NCBI GenBank assembly: GCA_016124315.1
Contig: WGNW01000079.1
Location: 1 to 36,617 of the forward strand
Source of the DNA: Alphaproteobacteria bacterium
Lineage (GTDB): Bacteria; Pseudomonadota; Alphaproteobacteria; SMXS01
Direction of reading: 5' to 3'
Length of the DNA: 36,617 nucleotides
Under the pieces are notes generated by a model. The model was not told the DNA's origin. It saw only the letters and a program-made list of their open reading frames with translations, and did not search any database. This document shows, one piece after another, positions 7,473-15,070 of this stretch (within the stretch, counting starts at the first letter, position 1; each line of letters begins with the position of its first letter). The position numbers were made by a program, and so were the translations under genes.

Positions 7473-8858
7473 CTAGTCGGCCTTGTCCGCGGCCGCCAGC
7501 AGCTCGTCCAGCGCCTTGACGGTCTTTTCCAGCAGCCTGTCCTGGTGCCGCGCCCGCTCCTCCAGCGCCTCGAGGCGCGCCCCGAGGCCCGACGGCGCCG
7601 GCTGGGGTGCCGCCGAGGACGTCGGGGATTCGCGCAGCACCTGGTTCAGCACCTGGGCGACCTCGGCGGGGTCGCGGTAGCGAACCTCCTTGAGGAAGCC
7701 ATACATCATCATCTGGGCGCAGTAGCGCTCCAGGCCGCCGCCGCTCTCGCCCAACGGCAGCGAGACGCTGGCGGTATCCTCGCCGGACAGCGCCGCCGCG
7801 ACCATGTTCAGGACGCCCGGGTCCAGGTCGCGCACCTGCCGCAGGAAGCCGTACATCAGCACCTGCACGCCCGCGCCCTCCCACTGGGCCGCCGAGGCGG
7901 CCGTGGAGGCCAGCGCCCGGGGCGCCGGTGCCTGAGCGGACGCCGACGCCTGGGCGGAAGCCGGCGCGTCCTGTTCCGTGGCGGCGAACCCGACCGGCGC
8001 GACGGCCGGGGACGGTTCGTCCTGGCCCTGCGCGTCGTTGTTCCGCTCGACGATGAATTCCGAAATGACCTGCTTCACGATGGCCTCGTCAATCTGGTGC
8101 AGTTCCTCGAGGTAGCCGAACAGCAGCAACCGGGAGCAGAGCTGGTTCAGCCGGCGCGGCATGCCGCCGCAGAAGTCGTGGATCGCCTGGATGGCGTCGT
8201 CGGTGAACGACGGGTCCTGGTCCCAGCCCACCAGCCGCAGCCGATGGTGGATGTACTCCCGGGTCTCGTCCCAATCCGCCATGGGCAGCAGGTGATAGGC
8301 GGCGATGACCCGCTGGCGCACCTGCTCGAGCGCCGGATCCTTGGCGAGCCGGCGCCGGAACTCGGGCTGGCCCACCAGGACGAGCTGCACCAGCGCCGAG
8401 CCGCCCACCTGGTAGTTGGACAGCATGCGCAGTTCCTCGAGCGTCGCGTTGCTCAGGTTCTGCGCCTCGTCGACGATCACCAGCACCCGCTTGCCGGCCT
8501 GGTGCGCCTCCTGCATGAACGCTTCCATGCGGCCGAGCACGGCCGCCTTGTCCAGGCCCTCGTGCTGGATGCCCAGCCCGCCGGCGACCATCCGAAGGAT
8601 CGTGTCGGGCTCGAGCTGGGTGGTGACCACCTTGGAGATGAAGTAGCGGTCCCGGTCGATGTTGTTGAGCAGGTTGCCGACGACCGTCGTCTTGCCCGCC
8701 CCCACCTCGCCGGTGATCACGATGAAGCCTTCGCCCTGGCTCAGGCCATAGGTGAGATAGGCCATGGCCTTGCTGTGGGTCCGGCTGCCGAAGTAGAAGC
8801 GCGGATCCGGCGTGAGCTGGAACGGTATCCCGGTTAGCTTGTAGAAACTGCTGTACAC
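7473..8858 (-). CDS. XrtA-associated AAA ATPase (TIGR03015 type)
   Basis: This is a 461-residue ExeA/GspA-like ATPase of the kind always found near exosortase A. The N-terminus FYKLTGIPFQLTPDPRFYFG is diagnostic. Walker A GEVGAGKTT is at about residues 50-58 and Walker B VLVIVDEAQNL at 125-135. The C-terminal third departs from the ATPase core. It has an Ala/Ser/Pro-rich linker, then two copies of MYGFL(R/K)xVRxxDP starting at residues 335 and 385, and a final coiled-coil-like segment (RLEALEERARHQDRLLEKTV). I prefer the GTG at 8858 over a TTG at 8867. GAGG lies nine bases upstream of it, and the protein then begins MYSSFYK as relatives do. This is the first gene after the sigma-54 site, with a leader of about 310 bases. 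Confidence 0.92.
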   Translation of the reverse strand: MYSSFYKLTGIPFQLTPDPRFYFGSRTHSKAMAYLTYGLSQGEGFIVITGEVGAGKTTVVGNLLNNIDRDRYFISKVVTTQLEPDTILRMVAGGLGIQHEGLDKAAVLGRMEAFMQEAHQAGKRVLVIVDEAQNLSNATLEELRMLSNYQVGGSALVQLVLVGQPEFRRRLAKDPALEQVRQRVIAAYHLLPMADWDETREYIHHRLRLVGWDQDPSFTDDAIQAIHDFCGGMPRRLNQLCSRLLLFGYLEELHQIDEAIVKQVISEFIVERNNDAQGQDEPSPAVAPVGFAATEQDAPASAQASASAQAPAPRALASTAASAAQWEGAGVQVLMYGFLRQVRDLDPGVLNMVAAALSGEDTASVSLPLGESGGGLERYCAQMMMYGFLKEVRYRDPAEVAQVLNQVLRESPTSSAAPQPAPSGLGARLEALEERARHQDRLLEKTVKALDELLAAADKAD

Positions 8859-9233
8859 AGGCCTCAACCTCGTCGTCTGTTCAAGGTCCAGTCCCGGAAA
8901 TCCGATAGCCCCATTCGGTTCCGGACCCTGAGCGACGGCTTGCCGCGCCGCTGCGCTTCGCCGTCGTGCAATTCCGCGACGCGCCCAAACGTCAGTTACT
9001 CGTACCGCAACGACTTCCTGGTCATGCGAGGCTAGAACGCCTGCTCCCCCGCCCGACCCTCATCGAAGCGACCTGACCTGTTCCCGAAGTCGTTACAGGG
9101 AGTAGCGGTAATCGGCGCCGATGGCAACGAGAATCATTTTAACAAAATCAATTGCTTAACTGTATGCACCTTACCCCAAGCATTAGCTGTGCCGCGTCCG
9201 CGTGTCCCAAGATGTTGCGTTGCGTCAGCCCGC
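8859..9233 (-). other. 375-base non-coding gap: leader of the ATPase-exosortase gene run
   Basis: No convincing gene is present. The half near 9233 carries a sigma-54-type promoter on the minus strand and an AT-rich stretch (9130-9170) unlike the surroundings. The half near 8858 is GC-rich. Transcription from the sigma-54 site would leave about 310 untranslated bases before the GTG at 8858, long enough for a regulatory structure or a second start site. I see no T-rich terminator after the barrel gene (stop at 9234). Confidence 0.6.
9178..9194 (-). promoter_or_regulatory. Sigma-54 (RpoN) type promoter
   Basis: On the minus strand the sequence CGGCACAGCTAATGCTT reads from 9194 to 9178. It has the invariant GG (9193-9192) and GC (9181-9180) exactly ten bases apart, with GGCAC and TGCT matching the -24/-12 consensus. 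Only two consensus T positions differ. Transcription would start near 9168 and run into the ATPase, deacetylase, FemAB, glycosyltransferase, xrtA and protease genes. Many PEP-CTERM systems are known to be associated with a PrsK/PrsR sensor-regulator pair and RpoN; no such pair is encoded in this window. Confidence 0.6.
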
Positions 9234-10706
9234 TCAGAAATTCGCCCGCATCTGCACCTGCACCACGTTTTCCGTCTGATTCCGCGGCGAAACGTTCGAA
9301 TCGAGCAGCGAGAACACGTACGCGATCTGACCGTCCACGTATTTCGAGAAGGTGTAATGCAGTTCTGCGCGCGTTCCGTAGAAGTTGTCCACCCGGCTCG
9401 GCCCCAGATCGAAATCGGTGCGGCGGTAGCGCAGGTGAAGCACGCCCCGCCAGCGGCGGGTGAAGTAGTGCGACAGCCTGGTCTTGATGTCGAATTCGTG
9501 CTGCTCGCGCCCCGTCGTGTCGAACTTGCGTATCTCGTAATAGGCCCGCGCGTCGAACGAGGTCAGCCGGTGATCGTAGGCAAACTGGACCTCCAGACGG
9601 TTGCTCCGGAAGGTGTCGTTCTCGAAGCCGAAGACGATGTCGTCGGGATTGAGGATGGCGCCGAAATCGTTGACGAAGAAATCGAAGTCGTTGAACTGGC
9701 CATCGCCGTTGATGTCGGCGAAGCGGCGTTGGCTGCTGGTGACTTCGTGCTTGTAGGTGACGCCGATCTTCCACCGCTTGCGCCGGTAGAGCGCGTCGAC
9801 GCTGAACGAGAGGTCGCCGTCGTTGCGGCCGTAGCGGACCGAGACGTCGGTATTGCGCGTCGGGTTGAAGCGGACGCCCACATCCCACAACGCGGAATCG
9901 ATGTTCTTCGACAGGTCCGGATCGTCGATCTTCTGCCATCCCGCCGACGCCAGGATACCGAGCCACCGTACCACCCGGTACTCGCCTTCCGCTTCCAGGT
10001 CGATCGTTTTCGACCGGCGGCCGTCACCTCGCTCACCGCGGTTGTAGCTCCCGAGCAGATTCCAGTGCAGCCGACCGAAGCGGTCGCCGCTGTCGGCGGT
10101 GACCTGGCCGGTCTGGCTCAGATAGCTGGCGATGTATTTGGGCGTCGGGTCATTGGCCTTGGGCGGGGCGACGGTGACGTAGCGGAAGCGGTACAGCCAC
10201 TCGACGTCGGCGATGTTGCCGATCTTGTGCCGGAAATAGGGCTGCACCGTGTAGGACTGGGTCTGGCGCCGGTTGATGGAGTAGTTGGAGTCGGAGAACG
10301 TCACCGTCTCGGTGTTGTCGATGAACGGCTCGGCCATGGTGCCGGTGGCGAGGATGTAGAAGTGGTCCTCGATGGGCTCGATATAGAGCTTGGACTCGAG
10401 ATGGTTGCGCCAGTCGGTGCGGCCGAACTGCACGAACTGCAGGAAGCTGCCCTCGTAGTCGGCCTCGAACTTCATCCGCTTGCCCTTGGCCTTGATCGCC
10501 AGGCCCGGATTGACCCGCAGGACGACGTCGGACTGCTTGGTCGACGTGTCCAGGTCGACATTGTCGGTATAGCTCACCTGGGCCTCGAGCCGGGGCGTCA
10601 CGCGCCACTTGGCGGCGGTCGCGGCGTGGCTGACCGCCAGGGCGGAACCTGCCACCGCGGAGACGAACAACAGGGATTTCGGGTCTGCGACCCGCCGGCA
10701 CGTCAC
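9234..10706 (-). CDS. PEP-CTERM-system outer-membrane beta-barrel protein (TIGR03016 type)
   Basis: This 490-residue exported protein has a signal peptide (LLFVSAVAGSALAVSHAATA, mature start near AKWRVTPRL) and a mature part made of alternating amphipathic strands. Aromatic girdle patterns such as KFEADYEGSFLQFVQF, RHKIGNIADVEWLYRFRY and RRWRGVLHLRYRRTDF recur throughout. The protein ends in a terminal Phe (VQVQMRANF), the usual outer-membrane assembly signal. Opening with SYTDNVDLD fits the exosortase-associated barrel family, proposed to work in exopolysaccharide export. The start is GTG at 10706, with GGAGG nine bases upstream. It follows the kinase gene by 31 bases. Role in secretion is family-based inference. 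Confidence 0.88.
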   Translation of the reverse strand: MTCRRVADPKSLLFVSAVAGSALAVSHAATAAKWRVTPRLEAQVSYTDNVDLDTSTKQSDVVLRVNPGLAIKAKGKRMKFEADYEGSFLQFVQFGRTDWRNHLESKLYIEPIEDHFYILATGTMAEPFIDNTETVTFSDSNYSINRRQTQSYTVQPYFRHKIGNIADVEWLYRFRYVTVAPPKANDPTPKYIASYLSQTGQVTADSGDRFGRLHWNLLGSYNRGERGDGRRSKTIDLEAEGEYRVVRWLGILASAGWQKIDDPDLSKNIDSALWDVGVRFNPTRNTDVSVRYGRNDGDLSFSVDALYRRKRWKIGVTYKHEVTSSQRRFADINGDGQFNDFDFFVNDFGAILNPDDIVFGFENDTFRSNRLEVQFAYDHRLTSFDARAYYEIRKFDTTGREQHEFDIKTRLSHYFTRRWRGVLHLRYRRTDFDLGPSRVDNFYGTRAELHYTFSKYVDGQIAYVFSLLDSNVSPRNQTENVVQVQMRANF

Positions 10707-10737
10707 CCCCAGCGACCTCCCCCCAGGAACGCCAAGC

Positions 10738-12405
10738 TCAGCTCCTGTAATATTCGTAGTAGGAACCGAACCTCACCTTGCCGCCCATGAAGCGCGACTT
10801 GTTGAGCAGCATGCTGATGTGGCGGCAATCGCTGATCAGCGACAGTGCTTCCATCACCTGGGTCTCCCGCGTGCGGTCGGCCTCGACCACGAACAGGATC
10901 TGACCCATCCGGCCAGCCAGCACGCCCGGCGCGCTGCTGGCGAGCACCGGCGAGCTGTCGAAGATGACGACGCGGTCGTGGTAGCGCCGCGCCATCTCCT
11001 GCAGCAGGTTCGCCATCTTTTCGCTGGACAGCAGTTCCGTCGCGCCGGGATGGGGGCGTCCGGCGGGCAGAACCGTCAGATTGTCGATGTTGGTGCGCAG
11101 CAGGCAGTCGGCCACGTCGAGCCGGTCGTCGACCAGCACGTCGATCAGGCCCTTGTCGGATTCGATGTCGAGCGCGCTCAGCAGCTGGGGCCGCGCCACG
11201 TCGGCGTCGACGAGCATCACCGTCAGGTCGCGCTCCGAGGCGATGCTGAGCGCCAGATTGATGGAACAGAACGTCTTGCCCTCGCCCGGCTGGGTGCTGG
11301 TGACCAGGATGAGGTTGCCGTTCGGTATCTCCTCCGGGCTGTTGGGCAGCGCCTTGCGGAGGAGCTGGCGCTTGACGATGCGGAACTCCTCCGCGACGCG
11401 GGTCGGCGCGTCGTCCGGAACGATGAAGCCGCCCTGGCGCAGCCGGTCGAGATCGATCATCGCTGACTGCGACCGCTTCCTGTCCCGCGACCGCGACGGC
11501 TCCGTCGCAGAAGGCGGCTGGCTCTGTCCGGGCACCGGCTCGGCGGTACGGGACACGGCGGCAATCAGCTCCGGCCGGCTCGGCGGCAGCTCGGCCGCCT
11601 GCGGCGGCGGCGGATGTACGCCAGAGGCCGTCGGAGGCGCCGTCGGGATGGCGTTCGCGCTTCCGGCAGGTTGAGCCGGGGCGGCCGGCGGCTGGGCAGT
11701 CGGGGGCGGAGTTGCAGCGGCCGGCTGGGCGGCAGCGGCCGGCCGGGGTGCCGCAGGCCGTTGCGCCGCGGCGGGCGCCTGGGTCTCTGACGGCGGTTGC
11801 GCCTGCCGGGGCTCTCGCGGGGCACTCGCCTGGCCGGGAGCGGCGGCGGCGCCGGAAGCGGGCCTGGGAGGCGCTGGCGAGGCGCCGTCCTGCCGCGGCG
11901 CCGCTGATTGGGGACTGCCGGCAGCCGGCGCTGCCGGCGGACCGGACGGTGCCAGCGACCGAGCCGGTCGTGGAGCGCTCTCCTGGGGCGGCCTAGCGGC
12001 AGGCCGGACCGAGGGACTGGCCTGTTGCGTGGCGGACGGCCTGGTCTGCTGGGGCGCAGCCGCAGCCGGAGACGGGGTTGCCGCAGGAGGCGCCGGCCGG
12101 GCTGACGGCGCCGCATCCGCGCCGGCCTGGCGGGCGTCCGGCCGCGGCGGCGCCGCTGGCGGCGGCGACGGTTGCCTGGCGGCGGGAGGCGGCGGGGCGT
12201 CGGGTTTGGCAGGTGGCGAAGGCGGCTCGCTCGGCTTCAGGGCCTCGGGGCGTGGCGAAGGCGGAGCCGGACGGTCCTCAGCCGGCTTTGCCGCCCGGTC
12301 GGACTCCTCCCTTGCCTGCTCCCGTTCGGGTTCCATGGAGAGGGCTTCTGAGATTCGCTGGGCAGCGCGTTCGATGAGGCTCTTGCTTGACTCCTCTGCT
12401 CCCAT
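10738..12405 (-). CDS. BY-kinase (CpsD/CapB type), exosortase-associated, with long Pro/Ala-rich N-terminus
   Basis: This 555-residue cytoplasmic protein pairs with the Wzz-like protein to control polymer length. The C-terminal 190 residues are a bacterial tyrosine kinase domain. It has Walker A STQPGEGKT (about 370-378), Walker A' VMLVDADVARP (about 397-407), Walker B VVIFDSSPV, and a terminal tyrosine cluster GSYYEYYRS for autophosphorylation. Before it lie about 275 residues (25-300) of low-complexity Pro/Ala/Ser/Gln sequence, which is unusual; relatives are often about 300 residues in total. A short helix, SLIERAAQRISEAL, begins the protein and is typical of this subgroup. The ATG at 12405 shares one base with the upstream stop (TGATG), so the kinase is coupled to its partner gene. 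Confidence 0.9.
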   Translation of the reverse strand: MGAEESSKSLIERAAQRISEALSMEPEREQAREESDRAAKPAEDRPAPPSPRPEALKPSEPPSPPAKPDAPPPPAARQPSPPPAAPPRPDARQAGADAAPSARPAPPAATPSPAAAAPQQTRPSATQQASPSVRPAARPPQESAPRPARSLAPSGPPAAPAAGSPQSAAPRQDGASPAPPRPASGAAAAPGQASAPREPRQAQPPSETQAPAAAQRPAAPRPAAAAQPAAATPPPTAQPPAAPAQPAGSANAIPTAPPTASGVHPPPPQAAELPPSRPELIAAVSRTAEPVPGQSQPPSATEPSRSRDRKRSQSAMIDLDRLRQGGFIVPDDAPTRVAEEFRIVKRQLLRKALPNSPEEIPNGNLILVTSTQPGEGKTFCSINLALSIASERDLTVMLVDADVARPQLLSALDIESDKGLIDVLVDDRLDVADCLLRTNIDNLTVLPAGRPHPGATELLSSEKMANLLQEMARRYHDRVVIFDSSPVLASSAPGVLAGRMGQILFVVEADRTRETQVMEALSLISDCRHISMLLNKSRFMGGKVRFGSYYEYYRS

Positions 12406-13973
12406 CAACCCGATCCCGACAGTGTCAGCGGTCCAATCCGGTAGGTCATGACAAACACATATGCCACAATAAGACCTACCAGCACGACAGAGAAAGAGGC
12501 GATCTCAATCCTCTTGCGCCGGCTGTAACTGTCGAAGGATACGGCGGAGATGGTGCCGAGGACGGGCAGGTCGAAACTCGCCCGCAAGCGGTTTGCCGTC
12601 GAGAACGTGTGGTGGATCTGGCTCAGCAGGAAGGCGACGCCCAGGCCCGCGCCGAGTCCGACCAGCAGAGAGGCCGACAGCAGCGCCGCCCGGTTGGGGC
12701 TGCTGGGGCCGCGCGGCAGATCCGGCGGCTCGATGACGCGGAACTGCACCTTGTCGGTCTTGCCTTCCAGGTCCTGGGTGATGCGGGCCTGTTCGCGCCG
12801 CTGCAGCAGGTCCTCGTACTTCTTCTTGATGATGTCGTAGTCGCGGTCGAGCCGCAGCAGCTCCGCCTCCACGTTGGGAACAGTGCGCGCCAGATCCTCG
12901 AGCTGGGCGATGGTCTGCTCCTGCTCGGCCATGCGCGAGCGCAGGCTGGCGACCTTGGTATCCGTCTCCACCAGCTTGACCTGGATCTGCTCCCAGACCG
13001 GGTTGATCATGGTGGCGTTGGGGTTCAGCGGGCTCTCGTCGCCCTTCGCCGACGCGGCGGCCTCCTTCTCCTTGTTGTACTCGGCGATGGCCTCGTCCAG
13101 CGCCTGCTGGGCGGCGACCACGTCCGGGTGGGCGGCCGTGTAGCCCTGCGCCTGCAGGTCCGCCAGCTTGTGCCGCAGTTCGGCGACATGGTCGGCCGCC
13201 GTGAAGGAATCGCTGCCGTTGCCGTCGGCGCTGCGGATGGCGACGTATTTCGGCACGTTCTGAAGCTGCTTGCCCAGCTCGGTCCGGGTGAGCACCGCGT
13301 CGTTGTACTCGCGCCGCCGATCGACCAGTTCGCCCCGTTCGCGCTGCATCCGCGCGAAATAGTTTTCCTCGCCCGGCAGCAGGCCGATGTTGTCGCGCCG
13401 GAACTGCGCCCGCCGCTGCTCCGCCTCGGACAGCTGCTGCTCGTAGTCGCGGATCTGCTCGTCGAGGAAGCGCCGGGCCTGGGAGATGTCCTGCCGGCTG
13501 AGGCCCAGATTGCTTTCGACGAAGATGGTCAGCAGCGACTGGACCACGCGCTGCGCCTTCTGGCGATCGTGATCCTCGTAGGCGAGACGGAACAGGTTGG
13601 GCGCCACGGGGGTGAGCTGGACACGGCTGCGGATCTGGCTCGCCAGGGCGGCCACCTGGGCGTCGCTGGTGGCGTTGAGGTCCATGTCCGCCATGCGGAT
13701 GACCCGTTCCATGTTGGGACGGCTGAGCAACGTCTGCTGCATCACCTGGACCTGACGGTTGATATCGACATCCACGGTGACGCCCTGCAGCAGGTCCTTC
13801 AGCATGGTGTCGGTGTCGATGTAGATCTGGGCGGAGGATTCGTACTTGTCGGGGATCGACGTCACGTACATCCAGCCGCCGAGCGTGACGAGCCACGCCA
13901 CGCCGAGCGCGTACCAGCGCCGCAGCCACAGGGACCGCAACAGGAGCAGAAGCTGTACATAGTTATCGTTCAT
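12405..13973 (-). CDS. Wzz-like polysaccharide chain-length determinant (TIGR03007 type)
   Basis: This is a 522-residue inner-membrane co-polymerase with a large periplasmic coiled coil. The first membrane segment is at about residues 21-36 (YALGVAWLVTLGGWMYV), followed by the Wzz motif KYESSAQIYIDTDTML. The central region is rich in coiled-coil repeats, for example DEQIRDYEQQLSEAEQRRAQ and RSRMAEQEQTIAQLEDLART. The C-terminal membrane segment follows the Pro-rich VIEPPDLPRGPSSPNRA. A last hydrophobic segment near the end (FSVVLVGLIVAYVFVM) is characteristic of the XrtA-associated subgroup. The ATG at 13973 is preceded by a 242-base gap from the export gene. It works with the downstream kinase. 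Confidence 0.92.
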   Translation of the reverse strand: MNDNYVQLLLLLRSLWLRRWYALGVAWLVTLGGWMYVTSIPDKYESSAQIYIDTDTMLKDLLQGVTVDVDINRQVQVMQQTLLSRPNMERVIRMADMDLNATSDAQVAALASQIRSRVQLTPVAPNLFRLAYEDHDRQKAQRVVQSLLTIFVESNLGLSRQDISQARRFLDEQIRDYEQQLSEAEQRRAQFRRDNIGLLPGEENYFARMQRERGELVDRRREYNDAVLTRTELGKQLQNVPKYVAIRSADGNGSDSFTAADHVAELRHKLADLQAQGYTAAHPDVVAAQQALDEAIAEYNKEKEAAASAKGDESPLNPNATMINPVWEQIQVKLVETDTKVASLRSRMAEQEQTIAQLEDLARTVPNVEAELLRLDRDYDIIKKKYEDLLQRREQARITQDLEGKTDKVQFRVIEPPDLPRGPSSPNRAALLSASLLVGLGAGLGVAFLLSQIHHTFSTANRLRASFDLPVLGTISAVSFDSYSRRKRIEIASFSVVLVGLIVAYVFVMTYRIGPLTLSGSG

Positions 13974-14215
13974 GTCTCACTTCGGAGCCGTTGAGCCTCT
14001 CGAGCCCCCTTCTTTACGGTTGCCGCGCTCCCTAACCGCGAACCGTGTTTCCTCCAGTTATTCCCGCCGCTTTCACGGCTGGATCACGTCGCCACGTCCG
14101 GGGGAGTTCCCCGCCCACGCCGCCGTCCTGGCCGGACGGTACAGCGTCGGCGTCCCTCGCTCGCGCCGCCGCGAATTTCCAAACCAATGACTTCTTCAAA
14201 TCGTTCCGCAAGTGT

Positions 14216-14860
14216 TCAGAAAAAGCTTTCAGGAATGATGATCACGTCGCCCGGCAGTATCTTGACGTTGGCCGAAACGTCCCCGTCGCGGATCAGGTCG
14301 CTGATCCGCACCGTATATTCCTCCTGGCGCTTGTGCTGCGCGTCGTAGCGCACCAGCGTCGACCGGTTGCCGGCCGCGTATTCGGTCAATCCGCCGACGC
14401 TGATCATCACGTCGAGCAGGGTCATGTTCGAACGGTAGGGAATCGCCTGCGGCTGCGTCGCCTCGCCCACCACCCGGACCTGCTGGGCGAACGGCCCGGT
14501 GAAGCCGGAGACGATCACGGTGACGATCGGGTTGCGGATGTACTTGGACAGCGCCTGCTCGATGTCCCGCGCCAGCTGGGTCGGCGTCTTGCCGGTGGCG
14601 GGGAGGTCCTCGATCAGCGGAACTGAAATCCGGCCGTCGGGACGCACCGTGACGGTGGTCGTCACCTCCTGATTGCGCCACACGAAGACATTCAGCGTGT
14701 CCAGGGGGCCGATGATGTAGTCGGGCCCCGGACCTTCGCTCGGCGACACAAACTCCGCCGACGGCAGCTGCTTGTGCGTCTGGGCGCAAGCCGCTACCGC
14801 CAACACCATCATCCCAAGGGCGATGGAGCGAATCACTTGCTTCAACGTTTCGACCGACAA
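14216..14860 (-). CDS. Polysaccharide export lipoprotein (Wza-like, TIGR03027 type)
   Basis: This outer-membrane lipoprotein forms the export channel or its periplasmic vestibule. I propose a TTG start at 14860 (214 residues), because GAGGG lies eight bases upstream and the protein then opens directly with a lipoprotein signal, IRSIALGMMVLAVAAC, with the lipidated Cys at 25. An in-frame ATG at 14950 would add 30 non-hydrophobic residues before the signal, which is unlikely. The mature protein carries the Poly_export region (DYIIGPLDTLNVFVWRNQEV, VRPDGRISVPLIEDLPATG) and SLBB-like repeats (VRVVGEATQPQAIPYRSNMT, then VMISVGGLTEYAAGNRSTLV). It ends KILPGDVIIIPESFF. It should act with the Wzz-like protein and kinase encoded next. 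Confidence 0.88.
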   Translation of the reverse strand: MSVETLKQVIRSIALGMMVLAVAACAQTHKQLPSAEFVSPSEGPGPDYIIGPLDTLNVFVWRNQEVTTTVTVRPDGRISVPLIEDLPATGKTPTQLARDIEQALSKYIRNPIVTVIVSGFTGPFAQQVRVVGEATQPQAIPYRSNMTLLDVMISVGGLTEYAAGNRSTLVRYDAQHKRQEEYTVRISDLIRDGDVSANVKILPGDVIIIPESFF

Positions 14861-14980
14861 GCCGTAGTCCCTCGCGTTAACCTCTGACCGCGCTACCGCC
14901 GCGAGTTGATGCCCCCAGCACCCCGCAACGGATGACGCGTCCACCGACATGCCAGCCCGATCCCGAAACCCTCTGCATTA

Positions 14981-14990
14981 GGGTATACCC
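14981..14990. promoter_or_regulatory. GGGTATACCC palindrome upstream of the export gene
   Basis: This perfect 10-base palindrome lies in the AT-rich part of the gap between the decarboxylase stop (15071) and the export lipoprotein gene. It contains TATACC and is followed by TAATGC on the minus strand, so it may overlap a -10 element. Operator function is only a possibility. Confidence 0.25.
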
Positions 14991-15019
14991 CCAATTCATT
15001 CGATTCACTAGTCATTTGT

Positions 15020-15034
15020 GCAGAGTCGCTCTGC
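15020..15034 (-). terminator. Short hairpin after the decarboxylase gene
   Basis: Arms GCAGAG (15020-15025) and CTCTGC (15029-15034) enclose a three-base loop, 36 bases after the decarboxylase stop. No U-run follows, so this may be an attenuator or mRNA-stabilising hairpin rather than a terminator. Confidence 0.3.
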
Positions 15035-15070
15035 GCCCCACGCCACAGAGAACCGCCCTATCCCTCGGGG

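Noticed and set aside
4485..8837. A 1450-codon open frame on the plus strand, antisense to the exosortase gene run.
   Set aside because: It is opposite five genes with clear domains. Its translation is low-complexity (Arg, Gly, His, Gln, Ala rich) with no recognisable fold, as expected from strong third-position GC bias.
9093..9137. A 14-codon frame (MILVAIGADYRYSL) inside the 375-base gap.
   Set aside because: It has no ribosome-binding site and its length is easily reached by chance, although it would be the first frame after the sigma-54 start.
14861..14950. N-terminal extension of the export lipoprotein from the ATG at 14950.
   Set aside because: The extra 30 residues are not hydrophobic and precede a complete lipoprotein signal. 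The TTG at 14860 has a better-placed GAGGG.
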